DNA of 64,000 nucleotides. Source: Lumbricus terrestris. Taxonomy: Eukaryota; Annelida; Clitellata; Crassiclitellata; Lumbricidae. Positions 10,950 through 22,216 of this stretch are shown one piece after another. Positions within the stretch are counted from its first letter, which is position 1. Every line of letters begins with the position of its first letter. The stretch is from NCBI GenBank assembly GCA_949752735.1, contig OX457037.1, positions 39,032,096 through 39,096,095 of the forward strand. The letters run 5' to 3'. The notes below the pieces were generated by a model that saw nothing but the letters and a program-made list of their open reading frames with translations, did no database searches and was not told where the DNA came from. A program made the position numbers and the translations under genes.

Positions 10950-11683
10950 ACTATGTACACACGTGTATTACGTATGTATGTTATTATCTGGACTATGGTA
11001 AAGTGCAACCCTCAACAGTGCTGCGAAGACGGTCCGCGTCTCATCAGGCTGGTCTTATCATAGAGAGTGACTTGAGGACAGTCGGCAGAGGTCTCAAAAA
11101 GTTCGGTCCGCGGGACACTGACCCTTGACCAAAGACTGCACAAACTCAGAACAAAAGCTCAAATTTGTCACTTTCGCTTAAATGAAATCAACTTATTGAT
11201 CGAGCGACATGCCAGTCATTGTCAAATTATCATTGCGCTTTATAATAAGGTTTATGATGAATGGCATTCCTTTATTACTTTTCCTCAAACGTATATCTGT
11301 AGGCTTAGCCTGTAGACTATCTGGTTTCCGGATGATTTAGGCCCCTGTCTGTTAATAAATATTAAAAGTTTATAAACCTTTTAATAAATCTAAACTGTAA
11401 TAAAAATTTAATAAGTAGCGAATATTTTAACAGGGAACCATTTCGAGACATTTGGATTGAAATATTTTCTAATATGAAATCTAGAGGCATTTGATTTAGA
11501 CTTATTTAATCTATTTTGTTACTGTGCGCATGCTGTGCCTTCGATAGAATTTGCTTTAAATAAAAATAGGCTGGCATAAATTTGGTAGGCCCTACATTGT
11601 TTAGAAACTAATATGCATTAACCATAGACGGAAGGCTTAACGGTATGTTCATGTTTGTTTGTTTGTTTGTTTGTATGTGCACT
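10950..11683. other. Intronic DNA, no gene seen
   Basis: AT-rich, no long frame with splice support, no transposon termini. Confidence 0.45.
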
Positions 11684-11888
11684 TGTTATAGCGCCCCTTC
11701 AAGCTCTCTCTACTCAGAGGCGCTCCCGACTGCAGAGCGGACACTGCAGCGGAGTTTCACGCCGAAGCGCTGAGCAATTGCGAGTGAAGGACTTGCCCAA
11801 GGTCCCTACGCGACGACGTGAGGTGGATTCGAACCTCGAACCTTCCGGCTTCAAGGTAATGACGCCACCACTACACCACCGCGCCCCA
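11684..11888 (-). mobile_element. tRNA-derived SINE (minus orientation)
   Basis: Read on the minus strand, it starts with a tRNA-like head (ggtggtgtagtggt A-box-like, ggttcgaatcc B box). The body has ggcaagtccttcac and cagcgcttcggcgtgaaact, and the tail has gagcgcctctgagtag followed by ggggcgctata. It matches the + strand copy at 50077-50292. The tail resembles the LINE 3' end at 33500-33580. Confidence 0.85.
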
Positions 11889-12214
11889 CGTCTGATATAT
11901 AATGAATATAAAAATTAAAGTTTTATCAGCCCAATTTTAACTCTTCTATGCTAAAAATTGCACAGACTAAGATTAAGTTTTTAAAGAAATGTTTTGCAAA
12001 CGGTATCAACGAGCCCTTCCCCGGCCACTAGCCTACCTACATTTTTGCTCAGACGCTTTCGACTCTCTGGTCTGTAACTTGCTGGAAAATGTTGCCAATG
12101 GCCCACCATCAAACATTTTGACAATCCTGGTTTGAAAGGACAACTGAGGAGTCGATGAAAACAGTCACTATAATATTATGAGCGATATTCCATCAACTGG
12201 AAAACCGCCACTGG

Positions 12215-12310
12215 TTGCACTCTGCCAGTGCCAGTCCCAAGCCTGGATAAAGGGGAGAGCGTCGCTAATGATCTTTGTCGCACAGTGACGTTTAACTGAA
12301 ACTAACTAAC
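12215..12310 (-). repeat. Dispersed repeat, inverted copy
   Basis: Reverse complement of the family at 10080 and 28856, with ccagtgccagtcccaagcc and cgctaatgatctttgtcgc. Confidence 0.65.
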
Positions 12311-12394
12311 TAACTGGAAAACTTTTCTTGAAACTTGAATTGTAAGAAAAGGCATAAAGAGATACTAATCCTGAGGCCAAAGGTCATTCGTGTA

Positions 12395-12614
<220 letters not shown>

Positions 12615-14014
12615 CAGGGTGGCTCAAAAAAAAAACGTACCACCGGGGAAAATGCGATATCTTCGCAGCCGATTGGTGTTTTTCTGCGAAAATTTCACAA
12701 TTTGAAGGGGAATGAATATACAACAATCCCTGAAAGTTTCATTTGAAACTTTTCATGTTTGCAAAAGTTACAGCTGTTCAAACTTAAAATTTCGTTTTTT
12801 CAATTATCCGGAGAATCATGCTCCAATACAAGTGATTTCATTAGGATGTTTGGCAAATTACAACACACACACATTGATGATGATGTCATACGACCTCACT
12901 ATGAGCTGTAAAGAAGCTGTTTATGAAGCAATCTGCTGGTATTTGGTGATATTTTATAGATTAAGGTCTCAATTGGTGAACCCAAACAATGAACGTCATG
13001 GGCAAAGTTTCTGCAAAAGATAAAATGGGAACTCGGACTTTGCATGAACAGAGACTGAGACATCGCGTGATCATAGCAAAATACCCAGTGAAAAGTGGAG
13101 CCTGAGCACATTGAAGACTATCTGCAAACGTGTTTATGTAACGAAGATCAGATGTCAGAAGAGAGGCAGGAAGTGGTCGCTTGATCTGACGGAAAAAGCG
13201 CGATTTTCACGAAATTCGCTTGGTAATCGAAAGGTCAAGTTTGCAAAGCAAATCGTGGTTTCGGCATCAGATATGCCGGCGTGTGTTGCGGCTGCAAGAA
13301 AAGACTGCAATTAATCCCATTCAGTAGGTTAGATGTCAAACTCATCATTGAACTCGCTTACCCAGACTCATTGAAGACCAGGTATGCTCTAACATCTGGT
13401 TTTATTATGCAGCAGGACAGTGCGCCTGCTTGCTCGCACGGCAAGGTTGATTATGATGGCGCTACCTTATTGACATCAACTGAAGTAAATGCATTGGCAA
13501 AGATGACTAACAAACTCGACCTCAGCCCTCTTGATTATCACGTCTGGGGAGCTATGCTGGAACGCTGCAAGACATTTAATCCCAAGTTGGAGAACATTGG
13601 CCAGCTGAAGCAAGTCTTGCTGCTAATGTGGGGTCCGTTGCCGCAGGACCCGACCAACAAGGCCATACTAAGCTTCACAAAAAGAATTTGAGCTTGTGTT
13701 AAGGCAGAGAGTGGACACCCTCATTATACCTTACAATAAACTGCAAAACCGAATGCTGAGGTCGTAGGGAAAAGTGATATCATATGACATGGAAATCTAC
13801 AAGTGACGTAAATTTTCCGCGGATATTTGAAAAAACGAAATTTTAAGTTTGAACAGCTGTAACTTTTGCAAACATGAAAAGTTTCAAATGAAACTTTCAG
13901 GGATTGTTGGAAATTCATTCTCCTACAAATTGGGATATTTTCGCAGAAAAAGTTCAATCGGCGGCGAAGATATCGCATTTTCCCCGGTGGTACGTTTTTT
14001 TTTGAGCCACCCTG
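12615..14014 (+). mobile_element. Decayed mariner-like element, copy 1 (1400 bp, long TIRs)
   Basis: Ends cagggtggctcaaaaa / tttttgagccaccctg, flanked by TA on both sides. The inverted ends extend about 200 bp inward (to about 12813 and from about 13815). Broken transposase pieces are readable on + at 12900-13080, 13110-13310 and 13281-13691. The last contains MQQDSAPA (second catalytic Asp region) and LSPLDYHVWGAML (third Asp, about 38 residues on), then LPQDPTNKAILSFTKR, typical of mariner-like C-termini. Frameshifts and stops separate the pieces, so the copy is dead. A second copy lies at 22217-23625. Confidence 0.9.
13281..13691 (+). pseudogene. Mariner-like transposase, C-terminal remnant
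   Basis: Open frame with QQDSAP and LDYHVWGAM catalytic-core signatures and the ILSFTKR C-terminal motif. The usual His after QQDSAPA is replaced and the N-terminal DNA-binding part is in other frames. It acted on the inverted ends of its own element; inactive now. Confidence 0.8.
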
Positions 14015-14063
14015 TATATAATTATATATAATGCATTGAACATAATAATGTCGATGACCAACT
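14015..14063. repeat. Right half of the palindrome split by the mariner-like element
   Basis: Inverted match to 12564-12614 (gcattgaacataataatg, then gatgaccaact). Confidence 0.9.
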
Positions 14064-14119
14064 CTTCTAAGCTCAGTTGCTTAACGCCCGATTTAACTGT
14101 TTTGTTTCTGTACTTTAAG

Positions 14120-14261
14120 TGTACTCCTTCGAGAAGTCGAAAGATTGCGATCTCGACTTGGTTAGGAAGTGTCTGATGGATTGGCACCACGATCTTCAGA
14201 CATCCGGATTTCTTGAAGCATTGGATGTATCTCAAATCAACGAAACTGATTGGCTGACCGG
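14120..14261 (+). CDS. Candidate exon 4 of the secreted Cys-rich gene
   Basis: Acceptor ctgtactttaag|tg, donor accgg|gtagtg. Phase 1 start and phase 2 end agree with exons 3 and 5. It has 46 full codons starting YSFEKSKDC, with a C-x7-C motif (C-DLDLVRK-C) followed by LMDWHHDLQTSGFLEAL and the sequon NETD. The other frames are closed. It lies immediately downstream of the mariner element, which therefore sits at the 3' end of the intron without disturbing the acceptor. Confidence 0.6.
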
Positions 14262-14495
14262 GTAGTGCATATAGGCTTAATGTATATTTTCAGTGCAGGT
14301 CACTGTTCAATGCAGCCAATTATTCATATAATCAGTATTCAGTTATTAGTGATCAATGCGGTATAAATTTCAGAGCAGCTTATCCTGTGCAGTTCGATAA
14401 TTAATCAGTTGGCATACAGAAATCATTACTAATCAGTGCAATACTAAATCATATGAGTCAATAGGCTGCCGCATGAGTTAATAGGCTGCCGCTAC

Positions 14496-14784
14496 CAGTG
14501 GCGGCGCCAGAGGGCCAGAGGGCTAAGCCCCCCCCCAAAGGTCGTTAGGGCTTTTTTGCACAGGGAAAATGAAATATTTTCATGAGATTTTGACTGAACC
14601 CCCTTAAAATGTCATCAGGTTTTTTGGGGAACAGGGAAAATGAAATTTTATCTTATTTTCTTGAGATTTTGCCTAATGACTAAAAAATTCGTTAGAAATT
14701 TTGGCGAATGACAATGGAAAATTTCCTCCCGCGATTCGTCCCTCTCAACCAGCCCCCAAAACTGAAATCCTGGCGCCGCCACTG
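14496..14784. mobile_element. hAT-type MITE (CAGTGGCGGCGCCAG ends)
   Basis: Ends cagtggcggcgccag / ctggcgccgccactg form perfect 15-bp inverted repeats. I see no convincing 8-bp TSD here (gccgctac versus taggcttc), so one flank may have been rearranged. Interior phrases agccccc and aattttggcg match the 1151 and 47551 copies. Confidence 0.88.
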
Positions 14785-14989
14785 TAGGCTTCTCGGATTT
14801 ACAGTATGCTAATAAACACAAAATTCAATGGAAATAAACACAATCATTGGCTGTTTTAAGAGCTTGACGAAATATGTGAGGAAATAGGGTCCCATTTATA
14901 CAGCGCCAATGTGACATCGATTATAAGTTAACTGCGTGTATGGTTATGAGAGTATATGTATGTATGAGTGTGAGTAATATGTGTGAGAA

Positions 14990-16699
14990 CTGAGCCCTGC
15001 TTAAGTAGGCCCAGCTGCAAGTGGAGAACTTAGACCTGATTTAATGGACCGCTGACGAAGGGAGAACTTGGACCTGCATTGGAGGCCTCGGCGTCTTTAC
15101 ACGTCCACGGCGTGGCATACGGACAGAAACACAGGCACAGATTTCAAGGAGACGCAGACGGACAAAGGGAGGAAACAGGCAGAAATAGCCGTTTCTGCTG
15201 ATGCGAATCTGAAAGTGTATAAAAGGCAGTGACGACGAACAAACGAGGCCTTTTACGTTGAACTCGGTGGCAGAGAGGATGTGAAGTGCGGCCCGCCGCG
15301 CCCTGGCGATCGATGGACCAGGACGGCGTTAATTAAAGATTATTGGGACTGGAGATTCGTGATGATTATGCGACGAGTAATTCCGCAGAGTGAGGACGAT
15401 GTTTTAGAGATTCGTAGAGACGTTCCGGAGGAGCAGAGGATTCGCAGAGGAGCCGAGGATTTCGTGGATGAACGTTCTACGACGATGAGGACTTCGGGAT
15501 TTCGTGGGAGGAAGTGGCCGCGAAGTTAAAGAAGCAGTGACGACGTCGACCTGGGATCAAACGGATCTGGTTCGGAAGCATTATTGAGGATTAGAGGATC
15601 TAGAGGATTGCCGTGAGGTGACATTCCACGAGGATTGAGATTTGTGTATTTGAGGATTAGAGGATTTCGTGGAAAGACAGTCCACGAGAGAAGTGAAGCA
15701 GATTATTTTGGGATCAAACGGATCGGGATCGTCTGCGATGTTTATGGAGCAGAGTGACGTTGAAGACTGTGCGCTTTTCTACGACGAAGAAGTCTAGAGC
15801 CGACGGAGATGAGGAAACGAAACGAACGAAGCTACGAAGGAATCGAACGACGAAAAGGATCGAGATTGAGTTACACTGGAAGCTATGGAACAAAGGAAGG
15901 AAACTCAGCGAGTCAACTGAAGAACGAGGACATTGAAATCGAGATACGTGGAAGACAATGGAACGGGGAATGCAGCCGGGTAGGTGTCTATTAGCAACGA
16001 GGTCTAATAGAGTGTTGATTATATATTGGGGAAAACCCGTACATGAAATTTCCCACTTATCTGTTGCTGCCTTAGTTAAGCCGTATGAATGAATGAGCGA
16101 GTGTGTATTTTTAGCCTTTAAGATATTCTAGCGCTATAATGTATTTTGTGGAATTATTGTACGTTGCATGTTGAAGATACATAGCGAAAGCTATTCAAAT
16201 ACTGTGTCTGATAATTCTGTATTTAGTGACTGAGTAGTTTAATGACGGAGAGGACTTTAGGACGACGTGAGGGACGAATGAGACCAGTGTACGACTTGAT
16301 TGCTAAATGAGATGAAAGACAGGTTGTGAGACGAAGGAATGTAGAGGACGTTAGGGTAAGACGGCGAGGAAATCTAGGAGGACGAGGACAAAGGAGGAGG
16401 AGGTTAAACGGACCCAAGCTGTGAAAGAAAACAGTCGTAGAGCACTGCTCTTCCGCGCCAAAGCTCGGTAGCACCTTGTCAATGAGTAGGGAGAGGAGAG
16501 TAGTAGGGCCCTGACCGTAGGACCAGGGGTGGTACACCAAACAGCGGGACCTAGCACCCCCGTTGGCCATCTCTGGAAATACAACGAAGTTCAACTGGGG
16601 CCAACCCCTTTTTCGGGTCGGGCGATGGAATGGCGGACTGGGGAGAGATGGAGGACGGACGCATGGGGATCCCTCCCAGTGGTGCCAGACTAGGCGCAC
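14990..16699. other. Purine-rich region with TATA-like motif, possible retroelement remnant
   Basis: Repeated ggaacttggacctg/agaacttagacctg phrases and a tataaaaggcagtgac motif (about 15219) precede a long GA-rich stretch with gaggattagaggat and cacgaggattgagat tandem phrases. Short open frames (15281-15529, 15754-15936) are rich in Arg/Glu and unrecognised. The unusual base composition compared with flanks suggests an old LTR-type or other element, but I found no terminal repeat pair. Confidence 0.25.
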
Positions 16700-17308
16700 G
16701 ATCAGAGAGGGGGGCGAACTTCACAAATACAGTAACCGATTTCGTGTTAAACGAGGAATACTCGAGGCTTATATAGGCTATAGGCAGTAAAAGTTCATAG
16801 CGGCAGATTACTAGAATCGTGCGTTTGGTTAGACTATTCTTAGACATCAAAGGGCGTTATATAATTATAGTTTGCCTTGACAATTCAGGCGCATAGTTTA
16901 TCACAGTCCCTATACGAAAGCAGCCTGACATATTTTGCGTATACAGTTTGATACGCAACTAAGCATCGGAAGGAAGGGCGAACAGTGACAGGATTGTATT
17001 ATTGAACCAAGCAAGAAGAGCGATGATTAAGATCGATAAATAAAGAGATGAAAACAAAAAGTGATAAAGCGAGAATGGAGAAACCGAGACAGAGTGGCAT
17101 TTATGTAAAACAAAGAGACGCACGGCAAAAGAGACATGGCTATAGACGTAAGGAAACAGACAGACAGACATAATTATATAGGCTACTATTATAAAGGCCT
17201 ATAATTATATGGGCGCAGACTGAAAAAGACTGAGAGATGGTTGAGATAGATTTCATGATAAAAATAATCAACATCCAATAATGTAACGTGCCATGGTTAA
17301 CATTCCAG
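16700..17308. other. Intronic DNA, no gene seen
   Basis: Purine-rich to AT-rich, with a small cagacaga run near 17155. Minus-strand short frames have no support. Confidence 0.4.
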
Positions 17309-17429
17309 GCGTGCTCGGTTGACCTTGAACTGTAGTCGGATGTCCTTGAAACCATGTTCCAATCAGAAAGTCGTCGAATTCGCCAACTTCGCAATCAAAC
17401 AAAGCATTCCTTTGGAAATTTCAAAACAG
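17309..17429 (+). CDS. Candidate exon 5 of the secreted Cys-rich gene
   Basis: Acceptor taacattccag|g, donor cag|gtatta. It has one nucleotide completing the codon from exon 4, then 40 codons, ending in phase 0. It encodes RARLTLNC-x7-C: a third C-x7-C motif (C-SRMSLKP-C), a sequon NCS, and a helical tail (KVVEFANFAIKQ) ending SKQ. The downstream intron holds the complete hAT element at 17736-19457. The exon is short, so the call depends on chain consistency. Confidence 0.5.
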
Positions 17430-17679
17430 GTATTACTGAGCATGTCTAAAATCAGTCAGTAAATTAGATTATTTCATTTATGTCGTCTAGAAACCAATCG
17501 AAACTCATCACTCACGGAAGCCTCGCATTTTGCCCGATTCAGTTGTAGGCCATACACGTGTAGGCCCTACAGCAGTTCACACGACACATCCTGGAATGAG
17601 TTCCCTGCCGCACTTCGCCTATAAAGCCATGGGATCAGTCCACCATGTTCAATTCTTACCCTGTTTAGCCGAGATTGGG

Positions 17680-17730
17680 TTGGAAGCGCCCCCTGAGTAG
17701 ACCGTCTTTAACGGGCTCTATAAAAACACC
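17680..17730 (+). mobile_element. LINE/SINE 3' tail fragment
   Basis: Contains agcgccccctgagtagacc followed by gggctctataaaa, a diverged copy of the tail seen at 33500-33580. Confidence 0.5.
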
Positions 17731-17735
17731 TAATA

Positions 17736-19457
17736 CAGCGGTTCTCAACCTGTGGGTCGCGACCCCTACGGGGGTCGCCTGACGCTTTGCCAGGGGTCGC
17801 CTGGGCCCGTCAGAAATTTGTAAACTATCATATGCAATAGAAATTTCAACGCCATCTATTATAGCCTACTATAACATTTTAAAATACATTTTTTGCTAAT
17901 ATTATTGCTAGACCTATGAGTCATTCGTTAGATTATACGGCAGGGAATTTAATATTTTCCGTTTTAGTTTTCAAATATAAATTCCTCTTTTACCATACAT
18001 CTAAAAAATAAACAATATTCAGTTTGCTCAAAGAATCAATGCTGCCAACTATAGTAAGGTCAATACAGGGGTGAAGACTTGAGGTGACAGTGAGCGGTCC
18101 CCTCGAAATTAGTGATGGAGACCAAGCTGCTTGTATCTTCCAATATTTCATATTTATTTCATATTTATTTCATGAATATCAATTTTATTAGGATGCTAGC
18201 TTGAAATGTCATCATTACCGTTTGCAAATGAAAACAAATTTCAAACAATGTGTCGGGAACATTTATTGAAGTCTGAAATCGTGTATCTGAGCACTGAAAT
18301 CATGAGAAACTTTGTAAAGATGACAGCTTAATATGACACAGTTTATATAATATGTGACACAATCCATGAAAAGGTACCAAGTCTTAGTAATGGAGTTAGA
18401 ACTGCCACAAAATAGGTTAATAATTACTGGACAGAATAAAAAAAAATTGAAGTTAATATCTTCTCATTTCCCAAAGATATCAGGATTCACACGACATATG
18501 AATTAATCGTTAAAAAAGGTAAAATTATATTTGAAACCCATAGAACAATAATCCATGAAAAGATAACAAGTCTTAGTAATGGAGTTAGAGCTACCGCAAC
18601 ATAGGTAAATTATTACTGGACAGAATAAAAAAAAATGAAGTTAATATCTTCTCAATTCCCAAAGATATCCGGATTCACACGACATATGAATTAATCGTTA
18701 CGAAAGGGAAAAAATAGACCCCCACGTCCTTTCAGGCTGTTTTCTGACGAAACTGTGAACTAAGACTTGGTACCTTTTCATGGATTGTGTCACATATATA
18801 CATTATGCAAATCCAAAATATTTAAACAATTGGGAGGCGACACTTTGAAGTCTTAAACCTTGACCATCAGCATTGAAAAATGACCAATGAGCTTTTGCAA
18901 CGCTGACAGCTTAAATTGCTACCATTGCAACGTGGAAATTCAAAAACATTAGCCTAAACAATGGAGAGAGGAATTTACTAAAGTCCCAATTAAACCATGT
19001 CTTTCCGCAATGTAATCATGAGAAATGTTTTTTGAGGTGACAACATAAAATGTTACCATTGCAGTGTGGAAATTGGAAAAAAAATTCAAATAATGCGAGG
19101 GGCACTTTTTTTAAACAACAACTATCAGAACTCAAGATGATGAGCAATTTCGTTAGAATGACAGCTTTAAATGATACCATTGCACCTTGAAAATCTAAAC
19201 AATTTCGCACTTACAAACATTCCCTCCTGCTGAATAGACTCATGAAACTTAAACTTCAAACTATCGAATAGTAGCCTAAGTGCCAGGTAACCTCATACGA
19301 TTGCCAAAAGCAGTTTTTCAAATTGTGAAATGAAAATGCATAAAAATTAACAACGGTAAAAAAGTGAGGGTTATTCAATCAATTTTGTTGTAGGGGTCGT
19401 CACAACTTTCGAAGTGCTACCAAGGGGTCGCCGCACAAAAAAGGTTGAGAACCGCTG
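17736..19457. mobile_element. hAT (Charlie/MER20-like ends), non-autonomous, 1.7 kb
   Basis: Starts cagcggttctcaacctgtgg, then gtcgcgacccc, and ends ggttgagaaccgctg. A perfect 8-bp TSD acctaata lies at 17728-17735 and 19458-19465. These ends are characteristic of the hAT-Charlie type. No transposase frame remains. The interior holds about 120-130-bp degenerate tandem units (starts about 18908, 19038, 19160), each with accattgca and gtggaaatt, and a nested inverted-repeat block at 18350-18798. Confidence 0.95.
18350..18798. repeat. Inverted-repeat block nested in the hAT element
   Basis: Left arm gtgacacaatccatgaaaag, then gtaccaagtctta; right arm is its reverse complement at 18760-18797, an inverted pair of about 36 bp flanked by TA-rich DNA. 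Between them is a ~190-bp imperfect direct duplication (starts about 18365 and 18552). Probably a separate MITE that landed inside the hAT. Confidence 0.75.
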
Positions 19458-19549
19458 ACCTAATATGTTCCTTGCGCAGGAGTAGTCATTACCGGTGAAC
19501 AAAATAATATAAAAGCATTTGAACCAAACAAACTCTTCTTTCAACGCAG

Positions 19550-19615
19550 AAATTGCATTCTCGACTGAATCATGAGTGCGGACTTACGTTCAACGTTGGT
19601 TGCTTCGGCTTTTAA
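19550..19615 (+). CDS. Candidate exon 6 (possible last exon) of the secreted Cys-rich gene
   Basis: Acceptor cttctttcaacgcag|aaa in phase 0, as exon 5 requires. It has 21 codons containing HEC-x7-C (C-GLTFNVG-C), then FGF and a TAA at 19613. This is the fourth C-x7-C and brings the mature protein to 12 cysteines, an even number. The six exons total 819 nt, 272 residues plus stop. No AATAAA follows closely, so splicing onward to the 21.4-21.9 kb exons is an alternative. Confidence 0.45.
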   Translation, partial: KLHSRLNHECGLTFNVGCFGF

Positions 19616-19751
19616 CCCACACGACCCGGCATCGAATTACAACTAATAACCAAGTGAGTGACTGCTGACTGCTGATGTCGGCTATTCTTTGTTAAACTGA
19701 ACGTAAGAACAGTAAGGTTGGGCTAATATTACTTGCAAAACTTTGAATCCA

Positions 19752-19806
<55 letters not shown>

Positions 19807-19981
19807 GCAAAAATGAACAATAATAATAATATAATAATAATCCTTGCAGTGAATTTTATTACTTTGTAGGCTGGTTCATCTAAAAAACCATAGGCATGTG
19901 AAAAAAAAAAATAATAATAATAATAATAATAACAATAACAATAGTAATAATAATAATAGTAATAATAATAATAATAATAAC

Positions 19982-20063
<82 letters not shown>

Positions 20064-20064
20064 T
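19752..20064. repeat. (AAT)n microsatellites
   Basis: Two trinucleotide tracts (19752-19806 and 19908-20064) with occasional aac/agt interruptions. Poly-Asn, poly-Ile and poly-Tyr frames over them are artefacts. Confidence 0.97.
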
Positions 20065-20239
20065 TCTCTTTGTTCAACAATCCGGTTGACAGACCGCAGC
20101 CGGTTACCGTGTACAATTATGCAGTTTAAACAGTAATTCACAAGAACGGAGATCACAGAATACACAAATCTTAACTATACTAACTGAACAGACAGCATGC
20201 AATACATGGCGCTAATAGCATATGTGTAGGCCTACAAAG

Positions 20240-20318
20240 CAAATCCACCCAACGGGGGCTCGAACTCGCTACCTCTCGTACTCTACGCGAGCGTGTTATC
20301 CACTACTCTACGGGCCTC
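20240..20318 (-). tRNA. tRNA-like sequence (pseudo-tRNA or SINE head)
   Basis: On the minus strand: ggcccgtagagtagtggat resembles an A-box region and gcgagttcgagccccc a B box, at tRNA-like spacing. The acceptor stem does not pair well and the anticodon arm is poor, so it is more likely a tRNA-derived repeat than a functional tRNA. Confidence 0.35.
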
Positions 20319-20319
20319 C

Positions 20320-21371
20320 CCTCAATTCAAATAGAAAAGCTCTTGGTCGATTGATGCAGCTGTATAATTTGCAAGAGCTCTGCGTTTATACTTTGGTTGT
20401 ACAGAGACGTGATGTGCTTTACGTTCTTCCACTCAGGGCGAACTCTTCTTTCCCCCAGTACGAACTGCTCTAAGACAGCACCGTGCTTTCTCTGTTATTA
20501 ACCATCATGGTATAATTATGCGCCTTATACCTAAGGTTTTGCTCAGATGCATTTTATCGGATCCTTAAAACAGTGCTTTTCAGCAGAGGCTGGGTCGAGA
20601 GCACACCTGAGTAGTTACCTTGCAGCCCAACATTGACCCAATAGGCGTGGGTCCTGGCAGGGATAATATGTAGGCCTACGACTACGGTAGTAACGGTACC
20701 GGTACAGTACAAGGAAAGCGGAGCCAAATAACTTTAGCAATAGCAATAATAGCATCTGCTATTATCCGACATTACAGTTCTTTACATGGCTTGTATTTAA
20801 ATGTAACCTAAGAGACGAAATGGTAGGATTGTCATTGGAGTCCAAAGCATTGAACTGAAATTGTGCAGAATTAAGACTTCCACGTGGTGGGCCCAGTGGG
20901 TTCCAACAGGAGCTACTCATGTCTCCTACGAATTTTACTGAGTCTATAGTCCCCTGGAAGAGACACTATATAGGGATTCTTGAATGAATGAGTGAACTAC
21001 ATGTAATTGAGTTAAGCTGTGGAACTTCCCATTAAAAAAGAGCTGTATTATGCCAAACAATTTTTTCGAGGACAACGGCCTCTGTTGTCATAGACCTCGT
21101 CAAATCTGGATCCATCCATCCCAGAAACAGTGTTCAGCAGAGGTACATGTACAGAAAGAACGGCAGTAATTCGGCGCTTGTTGGTGTCTCTGAGTTGCGC
21201 TCCATAGAAGCCCATATATAATATAGGCCTACAATTCTGTGACCAGGGGATTTCTTGAACCTCACAATCAACTTCTGTACTTAGTTACTTCACGTATACC
21301 CCTAACGGATGGATGGCCCAGTTAGCACTAGCTGCCCCATCGTATCGTATCTGACCATTTGTAAAGCGCTT
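20320..21371. other. Intergenic or intronic, LINE-tail fragments
   Basis: Holds two diverged LINE/SINE tail pieces (about 20585-20640 with cctgagtagttaccttg; about 20935-20990 with ctatatagggattc, then gaatgaatg). No gene seen. Confidence 0.4.
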
Positions 21372-21392
21372 CTTGCAGCAAGAGCCTTTCAG

Positions 21393-21539
21393 AAGAGCTC
21401 CCAGTGTGTGCAACTCCAAGAGAAAAGGCAGGAAAGGTCATCATCCAGCAACCAAAGGGTTTGATAAAGCTGATTGATAACTATCCGAATGATGCAACTG
21501 ACTACCAGGTACCAGCGTTGAATAAATGCTTGGAGTTCA
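21393..21539 (+). CDS. Exon-like open frame
   Basis: The acceptor gcctttcag|aa and strong donor ttca|gtaaga give a phase 1 start and phase 1 end. The frame reads ELPVCATPREKAGKVIIQQP, then LIKLIDNYPNDATDYQVP and NKCLEF. Unspliced, it runs to a TAA at 21557. Composition looks like real protein, but the family is not recognised and a transposon origin is not excluded. It would splice in frame to the block at 28528 (giving C-LEFSVG-C across the junction), but not to 21646. Confidence 0.35.
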
Positions 21540-21645
21540 GTAAGACCGTTCGGCGTTAAAAAATATTGTTGTTATAGCAGCTTTGTTTTGTGATGTAGTC
21601 CTATAATTATTTCTTCGCTTTCGTTTTCATCCGTCAACGGAACAG

Positions 21646-21901
21646 GAAAAAAGCTGACGAGGAAATTAATTACCTCGAGATGCGAAAACAATTTAAAGGA
21701 TCTCAACCGAATGTGATTGCAGGCGAAGTTGTTTTGAATGACAAGCGATTTATTCTGGGAGCAGTGGAGGAGGTTGGATGTGCTGCTGCTTCTTCATCCG
21801 CTCTTGATGTTTGGCTTCAGACGATTAGTAGCAATGCTCTCTCTGGTGTTGCCGTCATCAAATCATGCGCAGCAGCAGCATCACATCTTTCGTTGTCATG
21901 A
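21646..21901 (+). CDS. Candidate terminal exon, hypothetical protein
   Basis: Pyrimidine-rich acceptor (cttcgctttcgttttcatcc, then AG at 21644-21645). Phase 2 start, 84 codons and TGA at 21899. The frame begins KKADEEINYLEMRKQFKGSQ, continues VIAGEVVLNDKRFILGAVEE, and ends Ala/Ser-rich with two cysteines (VGCAAASSS, KSCAAAASHLSLS). AATAAA follows at 22082-22087, 181 nt after the stop, supporting a 3' terminal exon. The upstream partner with the right phase is not found; the product is unknown. Confidence 0.4.
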
Positions 21902-22081
21902 CTAAGACTTCATCACTCATTATTATGCGTCATTGTTTCTTCCTGCCATTGTATTCTTTCTTGTCTTTTGTGTACCCGGATGTGGTTTGTCAACCCACTG
22001 ATGATGAACGATATGTTTTATATATCAATCTTTTATTCACCAAGTGATGGTTGCACAATTAATAAGACAATACAAGTAAAT

Positions 22082-22087
22082 AATAAA
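22082..22087 (+). terminator. AATAAA polyadenylation signal
   Basis: Lies 181 nt after the stop of the exon-like frame at 21646-21901. Context is AT-rich, so chance occurrence is possible. Confidence 0.3.
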
Positions 22088-22216
22088 AAGAAATACAGCA
22101 TTCACAGGACAGTATATCTGCCTACATAATACTAATGACAGAGAACAGACTAATTTTCCTTAATACAAAAATATGCATGCATAGATATATGCACACATAA
22201 TTATTTTATGTATATA

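Noticed and set aside
10648..11063. Tyr-Ile-His-Thr and Met-Tyr-Val-Cys repeat frames
   Set aside because: Products of the (TGTA)n microsatellite.
19692..20165. Poly-Tyr / poly-Asn / poly-Ile frames
   Set aside because: Products of (AAT)n tracts.
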